Assembly: GCF_030409325.1 (NCBI RefSeq)
Contig: NZ_JAUFPR010000001.1
Span: 1-64,000 of the forward strand
From: Mucilaginibacter aquaedulcis
GTDB lineage: Bacteria > Bacteroidota > Bacteroidia > Sphingobacteriales > Sphingobacteriaceae
DNA: 64,000 bases
Reading direction: 5' to 3'
The notes beneath the pieces are model-generated. The model was not told the DNA's origin. It saw only the letters and a program-made list of their open reading frames with translations, and made no database searches. Both the position numbers and the translations under genes were made by a program. This document shows, in pieces, positions 36,439 through 45,241 of this stretch. Positions within the stretch are counted from its first letter, which is position 1. Each line of letters starts with the position of its first letter.

Positions 36439-36729
36439 TTATCTTCTACCACTTATTTTATTTTCGATCATTTTTTGAAGTCGCTTTTTAAACTCTTCGT
36501 CAAGTTTGACCTCATTAACAGGGGAGTTGAATAAACTTCGCACCATGGTATTGATCAGGATGCTTTGCTGTTCATACACCCGGCATATATAACATCCTGC
36601 CAGATGAAGCTTTAGTTCCATTTTTTCTCTTGGATTTAATTCAATGATCTGCTTTTTTTCGATGAGCAGGGTGGCCTTTCTGCAATTATAGGCTATCCTT
36701 TCGATTTCCGTTTTTAATTCCTTTTTCAT
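36439..36729 (-). CDS. zinc-binding anti-sigma factor-like protein
   Basis: 96 aa, soluble. The ZAS-type motif HxxxCxxC is present as His42, Cys46 and Cys49 (HLAGCYICR), and Cys16 may complete the zinc site. There is no membrane helix, so it would act in the cytosol on the sigma factor encoded one base upstream (TGA, one base, ATG). Redox-sensitive zinc release is known for some soluble relatives and is only a possibility here. Confidence 0.8.
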   Translation of the reverse strand: MKKELKTEIERIAYNCRKATLLIEKKQIIELNPREKMELKLHLAGCYICRVYEQQSILINTMVRSLFNSPVNEVKLDEEFKKRLQKMIENKISGRR

Positions 36730-36730
36730 T

Positions 36731-37336
36731 TCAGTTCCAATTTTTTTGTAAACAAGATCTTAGGTTCACTTTGGCCCGGTGAATGATCACCCAAAAATTA
36801 GACGTGGATATTCTGAGGTCCTCACAGATCGAATCCGTTTTTTCGTCATCCATATGTTTTAGTTTAAAAACGGACATCCACAATGGCGGCAACTTATTCA
36901 GGCATTTTTGCAGTACACTCATAAATTCCTTATTATGAAGTGGATCATGTACGTTATCAGCAAAAGGCGCCGGCCAATGTTCCTTTTTCCAATTATTCAG
37001 ATCAGGATCAAAAAACTCCGCTTCGTCAGGTGGGGTACCATATTCATCTTTACTGGTGAATGCATTTGCCTTGGTACGATACACATCGATGACCTTGTAC
37101 TTGATGATTGCTGTCAACCAGGTCCGTTCTGTACTGTCTCCTCTAAATTTTTCCTTTTTCTCCAGGGCAGCGAGAAAAGTCTCCTGCACAAGATCGCGCG
37201 CTGCATCCTCATCGTTTATACGTGTCATGGCATATTTGTATAAATAATCGGCATGCAGCTCCACCCACTTTTCAGGGGCAAGCAATTCTTTACCGGTGGA
37301 TGCTGAATTCATGTCAATAACGGGTTCACTATACAT
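36731..37336 (-). CDS. ECF-type RNA polymerase sigma factor
   Basis: 201 aa. Sigma region 2 (about 28-95; YKYAMTRINDEDAARDLVQE and RTWLTAIIKYKVIDVYR) and region 4 (about 140-198; LPPLWMSVFKLKHMDDEKT, RAKVNLRSCLQ). The linker carries an acidic insert with EFFDPD and a Trp-Pro rich segment seen in a Bacteroidota ECF subgroup. First gene of the sigma/anti-sigma operon. An inverted repeat at 37389-37428 lies in its upstream region. Confidence 0.9.
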   Translation of the reverse strand: MYSEPVIDMNSASTGKELLAPEKWVELHADYLYKYAMTRINDEDAARDLVQETFLAALEKKEKFRGDSTERTWLTAIIKYKVIDVYRTKANAFTSKDEYGTPPDEAEFFDPDLNNWKKEHWPAPFADNVHDPLHNKEFMSVLQKCLNKLPPLWMSVFKLKHMDDEKTDSICEDLRISTSNFWVIIHRAKVNLRSCLQKNWN

Positions 37337-37718
37337 AAATGTTCTTTTTCATTGTTGATGATGATACGCCTTAGTCGCATGAAGCAGTGATTTCTTACAA
37401 AAAACAAATTATTTTTTCATAAGAAATCATAATACTGATATTCAATAAATTAACCTACTGAATTAAAATTGAGGGAAAATCAATTTGCATTTTTAAACTT
37501 CGTCCCCCCCTAACTGCACGATGCATACGAGGATAACAGCCGCTTCAATGCCGGTCATAAAATAAACTGAATTTTCAAATAGCCCCTGCCCCCACAGTAA
37601 ACAATGACTAATACTATGGAGAAGCCGCACGAAGCCGTTTGGTGATGTTCTGTGAAGAATTTACGATAGAGCGATAGTGGTAAACGTGCTTATATCGCCA
37701 TCTTGCTGTAGATGACTA
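37337..37718. other. promoter region of the ECF sigma operon, with an inverted repeat
   Basis: 382 bases. GATTTCTTA (37389-37397) and TAAGAAATC (37420-37428) form a 9-base perfect inverted repeat spaced by 22 bases, about 55-90 bases before the sigma start; it could be an operator or a hairpin. The remainder to 37718 shows no gene. Confidence 0.4.
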
Positions 37719-38171
37719 TTAGTATCGCTTTTCCATCTGTGTGGAAATATACTCCAGAAGCCGTATGGCTTTATCCAGTTTCTCGGCCTCGATGCTATCC
37801 AATTTTATTTGCAGATTTTCAATCTCCTGTTTTGCCTCGATATTTGTTCTGTAATCGGCATCAGCCTGCATCCTGTCCCGCTCACCCTGCCGATTTTGTA
37901 CCATCATAATAATAGGGGCTGTATAAGCCGCCTGAATAGAAAACAGAAGATTCAGTAAAATAAACGGATAGGTATCCCAGTGTCTGGAATAAGCTAAAAG
38001 ATTAAGCGACATCCAGACAATTACTAAAATAGTTTGCAACACAATGAAACGCCAGGAACCCATTTGCCTGGCAACTGTATCTGCCAGCCTATCCCCGTAG
38101 GTTCTGGCTTCCATATCTTGACTGTGCCAGTTTTCCGCCTCTGCTTTTTCATCCATAATTGGTTCTTTCAT
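37719..38171 (-). CDS. DUF1003 family membrane protein
   Basis: I choose the ATG at 38171 (MKEPIMDEK); a longer frame would overlap the upstream DUF417 gene. 150 aa. Soluble N-terminal part ending RLADTVARQMGSW, two membrane helices (FIVLQTILVIVWMSLNLL and PFILLNLLFSIQAAYTAPII) and a charged cytosolic coiled coil. The RxADxxA...GSW opening and the LNLxxSxxAA helix are typical of DUF1003. Function unknown. Confidence 0.85.
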   Translation of the reverse strand: MKEPIMDEKAEAENWHSQDMEARTYGDRLADTVARQMGSWRFIVLQTILVIVWMSLNLLAYSRHWDTYPFILLNLLFSIQAAYTAPIIMMVQNRQGERDRMQADADYRTNIEAKQEIENLQIKLDSIEAEKLDKAIRLLEYISTQMEKRY

Positions 38172-38241
38172 CAAATGAAGTTCCTCCAGATTGCCTGACT
38201 TACAATTTAGTGTACATTGTATAATGGCTTCTAAAACCAGA

Positions 38242-38703
38242 TTAAGCTTCGATCTTATCACCAAAATATACAAATAGGTACAAGGACCCGCCAAGTGCGG
38301 TTACATCTTTAAACAGAAATGACCCAAGATCAGACAAACGAGGAAACCCGTCAACCATATGCACCGCTCCTGGGGTAGATAATACCAGGGTACTTGTAAT
38401 AAAAAATATCACAATAGAAATGGCTGCACCAATTAATCCGGCCTGCGGCTTAAAAATTCCGATGATAATCAGCAATGCTGAAATAATTTCTGTAATACCG
38501 ATTAATGCTGCTCCTGTTCTGACACCAAAAATGCTATAGTCCCAACTGATAAGCGGACTATTGGTAACAAGTGGCGCTATGCCATTTGCTTCGATTGCCT
38601 CGAATTTAAATGAACCTATCCATAGCAATATTGTACAGATACCAATAGTAATAATGATAAACGGCAGATTTAGCGCTTTGATTTTTTTTGATAAGTTTAA
38701 CAT
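38242..38703 (-). CDS. DUF417 (YkgB/RclC-like) inner membrane protein
   Basis: 153 aa with four membrane helices (about 13-33, 65-85, 88-110 and 130-150). Family markers: GSFKFEAIEANGIAPLVTNS, the WDYSIFGVRTG loop and SDLGSFLFKDVTALGGSL at the end. E. coli RclC of this family is induced by reactive chlorine species. Here it lies upstream of the DUF1003 gene in the same direction (70 bases) and downstream of the alpha/beta hydrolases, MsrB and AhpD-like genes, which supports a stress role. Confidence 0.85.
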   Translation of the reverse strand: MLNLSKKIKALNLPFIIITIGICTILLWIGSFKFEAIEANGIAPLVTNSPLISWDYSIFGVRTGAALIGITEIISALLIIIGIFKPQAGLIGAAISIVIFFITSTLVLSTPGAVHMVDGFPRLSDLGSFLFKDVTALGGSLYLFVYFGDKIEA

Positions 38704-38992
38704 GTTCTTAGTATTTTATAGTTAATTATAACTGCTTTCAAACTCTCCTTTCATAATTGGATTCGCTGTCGCTTTACGATTGGCGGAAAGTGGTTTTCAA
38801 TTGTAAAATTTTGCCGGGAAAACCTGGATTAGCATCAGCCTTCCTGTTACCTGCGGCTTTAAACGCCTCTTGGCAAGCCTATAGCCCGATGATATTTAAA
38901 TTTTAATCAACAGAGAAAAAGTATCCCTGCGATATATTCCTTATGCAGGAGTACTTTGGAGCAAGCCAATGGCCTGCTCCAAAGCATTAATA

Positions 38993-39859
38993 TCAACTTG
39001 GAAGCTTCTCCAGAAAATGCAGAATTTCTTCTCCGATTTCATTTACATGTGTCTCTAACGCAAAGTGACCAGTATTAAAAAAATTAATACTAGCTTCAGG
39101 GAGGTCTCGCTTAAATGCTTCTGCACCAGCTGGCAAAAAGAAAGGGTCTTTATCGCCCCATACAGCCAAGAATGCCGGTTGTTTTTCGCGGAAATAATTT
39201 TGAAAAACCGGATACAGCTTGATATTATTTGCATAATCTTTAAACAGATCAAGTTGAATTTCAACGTTGCCTTCCATATCGAGAAAATACTGATCCAATG
39301 TATAAGATTCAGGAGCGACCAAAGAAACGTCCACTACACCATGGGTGTACTGCCATTGGGTTGTTCCGGCATCTACCATCATCTTTAATGCGTTGCGGTT
39401 GGCTTCTGTTGGTTCATCCCAGTATTTTTTTATTGGGTTCCATCCATCACTTAAGCCCTCAAGGTAAGCATTGCCATTTTGCGAAATAATGCCCGTAATT
39501 TTGTCAGGGTTAGCAACTGCCAGTCGGAAGCCCACGGGCGCGCCGTAATCGAACACATATACGGCGAAACGCTTCAGGTTTAGCTGATCGATGAAACCTT
39601 GAATATGATCAGTCAAATGATCAAAAGTATATGCAAAATTAACATGATCAGGTTTATCGGTATAGCCGAAGCCCGGAAGGTCAGGGGCAATTACGTGGTA
39701 TTGTTCAGCTAAAATGGGGATTAGATTACGGAACATGTGCGATGATGTAGGATATCCGTGCAATAAAAGCACCACCGGCGCCCCCTTAATTCCCGCCTCC
39801 CTATAAAAAATATTTAAACCCTTTACTTCTGTTTTGCGATAATTGATTATCCTTTTCAT
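38993..39859 (-). CDS. alpha/beta hydrolase, epoxide hydrolase or haloalkane dehalogenase-like
   Basis: 288 aa, cytosolic. Oxyanion motif LLLHGYPTSS, nucleophile elbow VFDYGAPVG with Asp104, charge-relay Asp in WGDKDPFF and His in TGHFALE. An Asp nucleophile with HGxP points to the epoxide hydrolase/haloalkane dehalogenase branch, not to a Ser esterase. Second gene of a tandem pair: the paralogue at 39925 is 65 bases upstream, same direction. Substrate unknown. Confidence 0.9.
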   Translation of the reverse strand: MKRIINYRKTEVKGLNIFYREAGIKGAPVVLLLHGYPTSSHMFRNLIPILAEQYHVIAPDLPGFGYTDKPDHVNFAYTFDHLTDHIQGFIDQLNLKRFAVYVFDYGAPVGFRLAVANPDKITGIISQNGNAYLEGLSDGWNPIKKYWDEPTEANRNALKMMVDAGTTQWQYTHGVVDVSLVAPESYTLDQYFLDMEGNVEIQLDLFKDYANNIKLYPVFQNYFREKQPAFLAVWGDKDPFFLPAGAEAFKRDLPEASINFFNTGHFALETHVNEIGEEILHFLEKLPS

Positions 39860-39924
39860 AAACTTATTGTTAGTTGTTAATGTCTATAATTGATCAGGTA
39901 GTTCTTTCCCTGCTTATAGCAAAG

Positions 39925-40776
39925 CTATCGGGCAAATTTTCTGATATGTTCGGCAATTTCCGCGTGATACTCATTTAAGGCCAGATGGCCGGTATTGTAT
40001 GCGTATAATTTAGCCTCTGGCACTTCTCTTTTAATAGCTTCAGCCGCAGCTAATGGAAAGAATGGATCATTTTTGCCCCATACCAACAATATGTTTGGTT
40101 GTGTATCTTTTAAAAATTGTTGCCAAACAGGATATTCAGCAATGTTGGCTTTATAATTATGCAACAGTTCTAACTGGATTTCTCTTTGGCCTGGCCTGCT
40201 TAATGCATACAAGGTGTGATAAATATCATCAGGATTAATCAGTGTCTGGTCTTCAACTCCTCCAAGATAAAATAAGCGTATGCCTTCCAATGTCAACAAG
40301 GGCTCTACTAACTTGGTCGTTTCTTCATTACGATTTTCCAGATATGGTGCAGCATTTAGGAAAACAGGTCCTAATCCTTCGTAATGAGCAGTGGCATTTT
40401 GAAAAATATATTTTTTAAACAATTCAGGCCTTCGTATAGCTATCCTAAACGTGAGAACGCCGCCGTATCCTATCCCGTAAACTATGGGCTGTAACAGGTC
40501 AATTGCTTCAATAAAATGCTCTATGACTCCCGAGAGATGATCAAATGTATATTCAAATTCATTCGGGCGTGGAGCATCACTGTGCCCAAAGCCCGGAAAA
40601 TCAGGGGCCACCAAATAAAATTCATTTTTCAGATCATTGATAATATCCTCAAACGCACTTGAGGCGTTTGGCATGCCGTTCAACAACAATAAATGAGGTT
40701 TGCTTTTGTCGCCTGCTTCGCGGTAGAAAATGTTGAGACCGTCAACATTTACTGTTCGATAATGTATAGATTGCAT
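39925..40776 (-). CDS. alpha/beta hydrolase paralogue lacking the nucleophile
   Basis: 283 aa, clearly related over its whole length to the product at 38993 (same blocks NTGH, NIFYREAG, YTFDHL, LVWG.NDPFF). The nucleophile elbow reads YGIGYGGVL: Gly103 (codon GGA) sits where the neighbour has Asp104, and the oxyanion motif HGYP has become NGMP. The acid (NDPFF) and His (TGHLALN) are kept. It is therefore probably not a hydrolase of the usual type: either a binding or regulatory partner of the active copy, or an enzyme with altered chemistry. Frame is intact, so it is not a simple pseudogene. Confidence 0.85.
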   Translation of the reverse strand: MQSIHYRTVNVDGLNIFYREAGDKSKPHLLLLNGMPNASSAFEDIINDLKNEFYLVAPDFPGFGHSDAPRPNEFEYTFDHLSGVIEHFIEAIDLLQPIVYGIGYGGVLTFRIAIRRPELFKKYIFQNATAHYEGLGPVFLNAAPYLENRNEETTKLVEPLLTLEGIRLFYLGGVEDQTLINPDDIYHTLYALSRPGQREIQLELLHNYKANIAEYPVWQQFLKDTQPNILLVWGKNDPFFPLAAAEAIKREVPEAKLYAYNTGHLALNEYHAEIAEHIRKFAR

Positions 40777-40818
40777 AGCTTTTTACATTTTCTTTTAAAA
40801 AATCCGAAATAAGTCCGA

Positions 40819-41277
40819 TTATGATTGCGTAACACTTTCATCTAATTTTAAAGAGATTGAATTGATGCAGTATCTTAATCCCGAAGGTGCAGGTCCGTCT
40901 GGAAAAACGTGACCTAAATGAGCATCACAGGTATTACACTGCACCTCGACACGGGTCATGCCATAAGAACGGTCTACCAAATATTTGATCGCGTTTTCTT
41001 TGATAGGTTGCGTAAAACTTGGCCAACCGGTATTGGAATCAAACTTGATTGTACTGTCAAAGAGCGCCGTTCCACAACAGACACAACTGTAACGGCCCGG
41101 ATCATAGCTACTGCAAAACTCGCCCGAAAAACTACGTTCAGTTCCGTGTTCACGAGCAATATGATATTGATCTGGTGTTAGCAGCGAACGCCATTCAGCG
41201 TCACTTTTTTCAACACGTGTATCGGGCTTCGGGTTGCCTTTTGCAGCGAAATCGAGGACTCTATTCCAGTCTAACAT
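40819..41277 (-). CDS. msrB: peptide-methionine (R)-S-oxide reductase MsrB
   Basis: 152 aa, cytosolic. Reduces methionine-R-sulfoxide in proteins. Two CxxC zinc pairs (CVCCGTALF and CNTCDAHLGHVF) and the catalytic Cys in GLRYCINSISL are present, with the usual NTGWPSF substrate strand. Stand-alone MsrB domain without an MsrA fusion. Lies 43 bases upstream of the alpha/beta hydrolase pair in the same direction, so the three may form an operon. Confidence 0.95.
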   Translation of the reverse strand: MLDWNRVLDFAAKGNPKPDTRVEKSDAEWRSLLTPDQYHIAREHGTERSFSGEFCSSYDPGRYSCVCCGTALFDSTIKFDSNTGWPSFTQPIKENAIKYLVDRSYGMTRVEVQCNTCDAHLGHVFPDGPAPSGLRYCINSISLKLDESVTQS

Positions 41278-41784
41278 AGCGATAGATAATTAAATCGATA
41301 ATACATTGGTTTCACCTGAACAACACAATTACACTGATACGGTATAACATATGTTCCTCATTTTCATGATACTAAGTTCATCGTTTTTCCGCTTAGTTAA
41401 AATGGACAATCGGGATAAAAGCCTGTATTTTTCGGCCGGGCATTATGTTGATATCTTTGTCTGAAACAATGTAAAATCCGGCTTTAATAATAATTCAGTT
41501 CAAATACTTCTTAAATTATTCCGGTTATTATTTACTAATAGGCAATCAATATAATGGTCTATATGTCCTGTAATTTTCTTTCGATCGAATCCATGTTTTA
41601 AGCACCGCAATCTGCGATCACTGTCTCATTACCCATTATTTGACAACTAATTATGAAACTTTACTCTCGTCAAATGTTGAAGTAGTTCATGTGTTTTTCC
41701 TAATGTAGTTCATTGCATCAGGGGGTATGTTTATCGCAATTTTGTATTGTCAGCGATGACGTAAACTTAACTAAAGATAAAACA
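41278..41784. other. divergent intergenic region, nothing recognised
   Basis: 507 bases between the divergent msrB and AhpD-like genes. TAGTTCAT occurs twice near 41683 and 41706 as a short direct repeat upstream of the AhpD-like start. No gene, terminator or RNA seen. Confidence 0.45.
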
Positions 41785-42327
41785 ATGGAAACGCAATCAA
41801 TTTTTTCTGTACCTACCAGGGCAGAAGTATCAGCCTCCAATCAGGCTATATTCGATAATCTTCAAAAAGGTTTAGGTTTTGTACCTAACCTGTTTGCTTA
41901 CTTTGCTAAAAACGAAACTGCTTTGGCTGACTACCTGGCCTTGCAAAATCGTAAAAGCACTTTACGGGGCAAAGAACGCGAATTAATCAATTTAGTAACC
42001 AGCCAGGTAAACGATTGTCATTATTGCCGTGCGGCACACACAGTACTTGGTAAAATGAACGGATTTACTGATGAGCAGATCCTCGACATCCGCAGAGGAC
42101 ATGCACCTTTTGACAGTAAATTGGACGCCCTTGCAAAATTCACCAAAGCAGTGGTCAATACACGTGGCAATGCATCTGCGGCAGTTGTAGAAGCTTTTTT
42201 TGAAGCTGGTTATAGTGAAGCTAACATGATTGATGTGATCATCACTATTGGTGACAAGATCATCACCAACTATATGCATAATCTGACTAAATTAGAGATC
42301 GACTTCCCTTTAGCTGATGATATTTAA
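41785..42327 (+). CDS. carboxymuconolactone decarboxylase/AhpD-like protein
   Basis: I choose the ATG at 41785 (METQSIFSVP); an ATG 24 codons earlier has no supporting features. 180 aa, all-helical CMD fold with the redox motif Cys78-His-Tyr-Cys81 (VNDCHYCRAAH). This CxxC with the following His is the AhpD-type thiol centre, giving peroxidase or disulfide reductase activity. It is divergent from msrB and precedes a Crp-type regulator, consistent with oxidative stress control. Confidence 0.88.
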   Translation: METQSIFSVPTRAEVSASNQAIFDNLQKGLGFVPNLFAYFAKNETALADYLALQNRKSTLRGKERELINLVTSQVNDCHYCRAAHTVLGKMNGFTDEQILDIRRGHAPFDSKLDALAKFTKAVVNTRGNASAAVVEAFFEAGYSEANMIDVIITIGDKIITNYMHNLTKLEIDFPLADDI

Positions 42328-42797
42328 TTTTTAAGATAATTGTTTTTTGATGTTTGAGATGTGTTGAACTGCATTGATGTAGTCAGTAAGAGTGCCTGCC
42401 GGATATACTCCGGCAGGCTTGCTGGTTTTAAAAAAGGATAGGATTTTTCGAATCCTTAATGGAAATATGATCAGCCCATCTACACATCATGGACCATTAG
42501 CATTAGCGAAATGAGATAAATTAGCGAGATGTAGAAATGCTCGCACTCTGTTCAAGACGTTAGGGCTAAGGTTTAGATGATTTGGCTATTGGCACTACTA
42601 TTGGTAACCGGTTATTTATAAATTAATCCTGGTTACTGTATTAATGCAACTTGCAGAATAGTGCTATTAAGTGATCTTTCGAGTAGCTTCGATTTCGAGG
42701 ACGGTGCTATGTGGGTTTGTGAGGCAGAATGTTCTTGTGGCCATTGCATAGCCAGGAATCAAGTCCAAAAACTATCATGATCAACCTCAACGTTAAA
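42328..42797. other. intergenic region with terminator and possible sigma-54 site
   Basis: About 470 bases. The hairpin at 42394-42418 ends the AhpD-like transcript. TGGCACT, four bases, then TTGG (42590-42604) matches the sigma-54 layout with two mismatches, about 190 bases before the Crp-type gene. No gene seen. Confidence 0.4.
42394..42418 (+). terminator. intrinsic terminator (weak T tail)
   Basis: GCCTGCCGG (42394-42402) pairs with CCGGCAGGC (42410-42418), a 9-base GC-rich stem with a 7-base loop, followed by TTGCTGGTTTT. Confidence 0.6.
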
Positions 42798-43388
42798 ATG
42801 GACCATAAACAAACAATTATCAATTATGCTAAGAAACACGTGTTACTCAGCGATGAGGAAGCCATTGAGTTCGCCGCAGCCTTTAAAGAATTGAAGGTAA
42901 AGAAGAGGCAATTTATTATTCAGCCAGAATTTACAGCTAAAAGTAAATATTTCGTATTGAGCGGATCACTCCGATCTTACGTAGTTTGCAATGAGGGACA
43001 GGACCATACTATACAGCTGGCTATTGAAGAATGGTGGATATCTGATTATAACAGTTATATCTTTCAACAGCCTGCGAGCATGTTCGTTGTAGCGATGGAA
43101 GACAGTCTGCTATTTCAGCTGACACACGACCAGGAGAACCGGCTCACAGCTACAAATCATAAATTTGAAACCTTATTCCGGATATTGGCTGAACAATCCG
43201 TGGCATTTATGCAGCGACGTATCATTAGTAATCTGACGCATTCTGCCGAAAAGCGTTATGAACTGTTTATGATAAAATACCCTGCCATGGGTTACCGCTT
43301 TCCTCAATACGTAATCGCGTCATATTTGGGTATGACAACTGAATTCCTTTCCAAAATACGCAACCAGCGTGTAAAACATAAAAGTTGA
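42798..43388 (+). CDS. Crp/Fnr family transcriptional regulator
   Basis: I choose the ATG at 42798 (MDHKQTII) because it aligns with the start of the paralogue at 4889-5476. 196 aa. Same layout: beta-roll (FIIQPEF, FVLSGSLRSY, TIQLAIEEWWISDY) and C-terminal HTH (PQYVIASYLGMTTEFLSKIR). The two proteins share many exact short blocks, so they are recent paralogues. Likely targets are the neighbouring AhpD-like, msrB or hydrolase genes, by analogy with the OYE neighbour of the first copy. Confidence 0.88.
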   Translation: MDHKQTIINYAKKHVLLSDEEAIEFAAAFKELKVKKRQFIIQPEFTAKSKYFVLSGSLRSYVVCNEGQDHTIQLAIEEWWISDYNSYIFQQPASMFVVAMEDSLLFQLTHDQENRLTATNHKFETLFRILAEQSVAFMQRRIISNLTHSAEKRYELFMIKYPAMGYRFPQYVIASYLGMTTEFLSKIRNQRVKHKS

Positions 43389-43674
43389 ATCTACTAAGAT
43401 TGCTTTTCAGGGTTATTTCATTCCTGAATAGTTTTGAATAATATTTTACGGACATCCCGTTTTTGATCATCCCACTGCCTTTAGATACAATAGATGTATT
43501 TCCCCTTAAAGTTTTCCCGAACACCACCGCAAGGCCATAGGTTTGACTGCCCAAGAGTATAGGTATTGTTTGAGCAACATTGGCTGTTTGAATAAATTAA
43601 CTTAAAAAAGTGATTGTGGGACTGGTGAACAATAGCTTGAGATTTATTGGTATAATTTGGTATGGGGCTAAAAA

Positions 43675-43710
43675 CAAAACCCTGTAAATCAGCTGATTTA
43701 CAGGGTTTTG
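43675..43710. terminator. perfectly palindromic terminator of tRNA-Pro
   Basis: A 36-base perfect palindrome centred on AGCT, with half-site CAAAACCCTGTAAATCAG. On the minus strand it follows the tRNA 3' end by 23 bases and is itself followed by TTTTTAG, so it works as an intrinsic terminator for the tRNA. Confidence 0.75.
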
Positions 43711-43733
43711 ATACTTTCTGGTATCGCTTTTTG

Positions 43734-43807
43734 TCGGGATGGCAGGATTCGAACCTGCGGCCTCCACATCCCAAATGTGGCGCGATACCGGGCTACGCTA
43801 CATCCCG
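43734..43807 (-). tRNA. tRNA-Pro (UGG anticodon)
   Basis: 74 bases. Acceptor CGGGATG (43807-43801) pairs with CATCCCG, discriminator A at 43734. The anticodon stem CCACA/TGTGG encloses TTTGGGA, giving anticodon TGG. The T arm contains GGTTCGAATCC. CCA is not encoded. Isolated tRNA gene. Confidence 0.96.
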
Positions 43808-44031
43808 TTCCCGATTGGGTTTGCAAAAGTAGGATTTTAAATTAAGTTTCAAAATTTTTTTTGAAAGAAGTTTAAGCTTATAGTATAACCTATTCATTTG
43901 CATAGGATTTAACTTTTTTTTTAAGATTTGTATCTTTATTTTTAAGATATATCTGCCAAGGAATAAACTAATATTTGAATATAAAACTATAAGTGATATT
44001 GTAATGTTATCATTTAAACCCCAAGCAGCAC

Positions 44032-45234
44032 ATGAACCTTTATGAACAGCAGCCTTATTGGCTAATGAAAAATGGCATTGTGGGCTCCTACCCTTCTCTG
44101 CAACATGACTTGCAGGTTGATGTTGCTATAATGGGTGCTGGAATTAGTGCTTCTTTAACAGCCTGGCATTTGCGCAATTCGGGGTTAAAGGTTGCGGTGT
44201 TTGATAAAAGACATGCCGGCATGGGCAGCACCGCTGCAAGCACTGCCTTTTTACAGTATGAAATAGATACTCCCTTAAGCACATTAAAAAATCTGGTTGG
44301 CGAAAAAGATGCTGTAAAAAGCTATGAGCTTTGCCGCCAGGCCATATATGATATTGCCGACTTATGTAAATCATTAAAACCTGCGTTTGACTTTCATCTG
44401 CGGCCAAGTTTACAGCATGCAAGTTTCAAAACGCATACCAGCCGCTTGCTTGAGGAGTTTAAGCTAAGAAAAAAGTATGATTTTAATGTGGAATGGCTTG
44501 AAAGTGCTGAGGTCAAGAAAACGTTTGGCTTTGATGCTCCCGCGGCGCTACTTTCGGCCGATGGTGGCGAGGTAGATGCTTACTTGCTTACCCATGCTTT
44601 ACTAAAAAGCTTTCAGGAGGCCGGGCATAAGGTTTACAACAATACTTCAATAAATCATATCGAACATACCAAACAGCGGATTTTGCTGGTTACAAGCAAT
44701 AATTTAACCATAAAGGCCAAAAGACTCGTAATTGCTTGTGGATATGAAAGTCTGCAATACATCCCCAAAAAGATCGCGGAAATAAATTCTACTTACGCCA
44801 TGGTATCTGAGCCCATTGCTGATGAATTTTTTTGGTATAAGAACAGTTTAATATGGGAAACTGCCATACCATATCTTTACTTTAGGGCAGTTAGCGAAAA
44901 CCGTATACTTATTGGTGGGCGCGATGATCCGTTTCATCATCCGCATATTCCGCCTTCCGTAATCAACAGAAAAACAGAGATGTTAAAAAAGGCTTTCCTT
45001 AAAAAAATGCCTCATATTCCGTTAGTGCCAGATTTTAGCTGGGCGGGAGCATTCGCCTCAACAAAAGATGGGTTGCCTTATATCGGCTCCATTGCTGAAA
45101 GACCCAATACCTTTTTTGCTTTGGGTTTTGGTGGCAATGGAATAACTTTTAGTGTTATAGCCGCAAAAATAATACATGATCTTATACTCCACAAGAAAAA
45201 CAACAACGCTAATATTTTCCGTTTTAACAGATAA
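44032..45234 (+). CDS. FAD-dependent oxidoreductase, DAO family
   Basis: 400 aa, cytosolic. N-terminal Rossmann motif VAIMGAGISASLTAWHL (GxGxxS variant of GxGxxG), then VFDKRHAGMGSTAASTAF, and the C-terminal FAD contact GSIAERPNTFFALGFGGNGI. Family members oxidise amines or amino acids such as glycine, sarcosine and D-amino acids; substrate not predictable. Single gene with no cofactor or transport partner; convergent with the DUF4199 gene eight bases away. Confidence 0.87.
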   Translation: MNLYEQQPYWLMKNGIVGSYPSLQHDLQVDVAIMGAGISASLTAWHLRNSGLKVAVFDKRHAGMGSTAASTAFLQYEIDTPLSTLKNLVGEKDAVKSYELCRQAIYDIADLCKSLKPAFDFHLRPSLQHASFKTHTSRLLEEFKLRKKYDFNVEWLESAEVKKTFGFDAPAALLSADGGEVDAYLLTHALLKSFQEAGHKVYNNTSINHIEHTKQRILLVTSNNLTIKAKRLVIACGYESLQYIPKKIAEINSTYAMVSEPIADEFFWYKNSLIWETAIPYLYFRAVSENRILIGGRDDPFHHPHIPPSVINRKTEMLKKAFLKKMPHIPLVPDFSWAGAFASTKDGLPYIGSIAERPNTFFALGFGGNGITFSVIAAKIIHDLILHKKNNNANIFRFNR

Positions 45235-45241
45235 AAGTGTA

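Noticed and set aside
43267..43774. Two overlapping minus-strand open frames beside tRNA-Pro
   Set aside because: They overlap the Crp-type gene, the terminator palindrome or the tRNA, and overlap each other in different frames, so at most one could be real and neither shows a motif.
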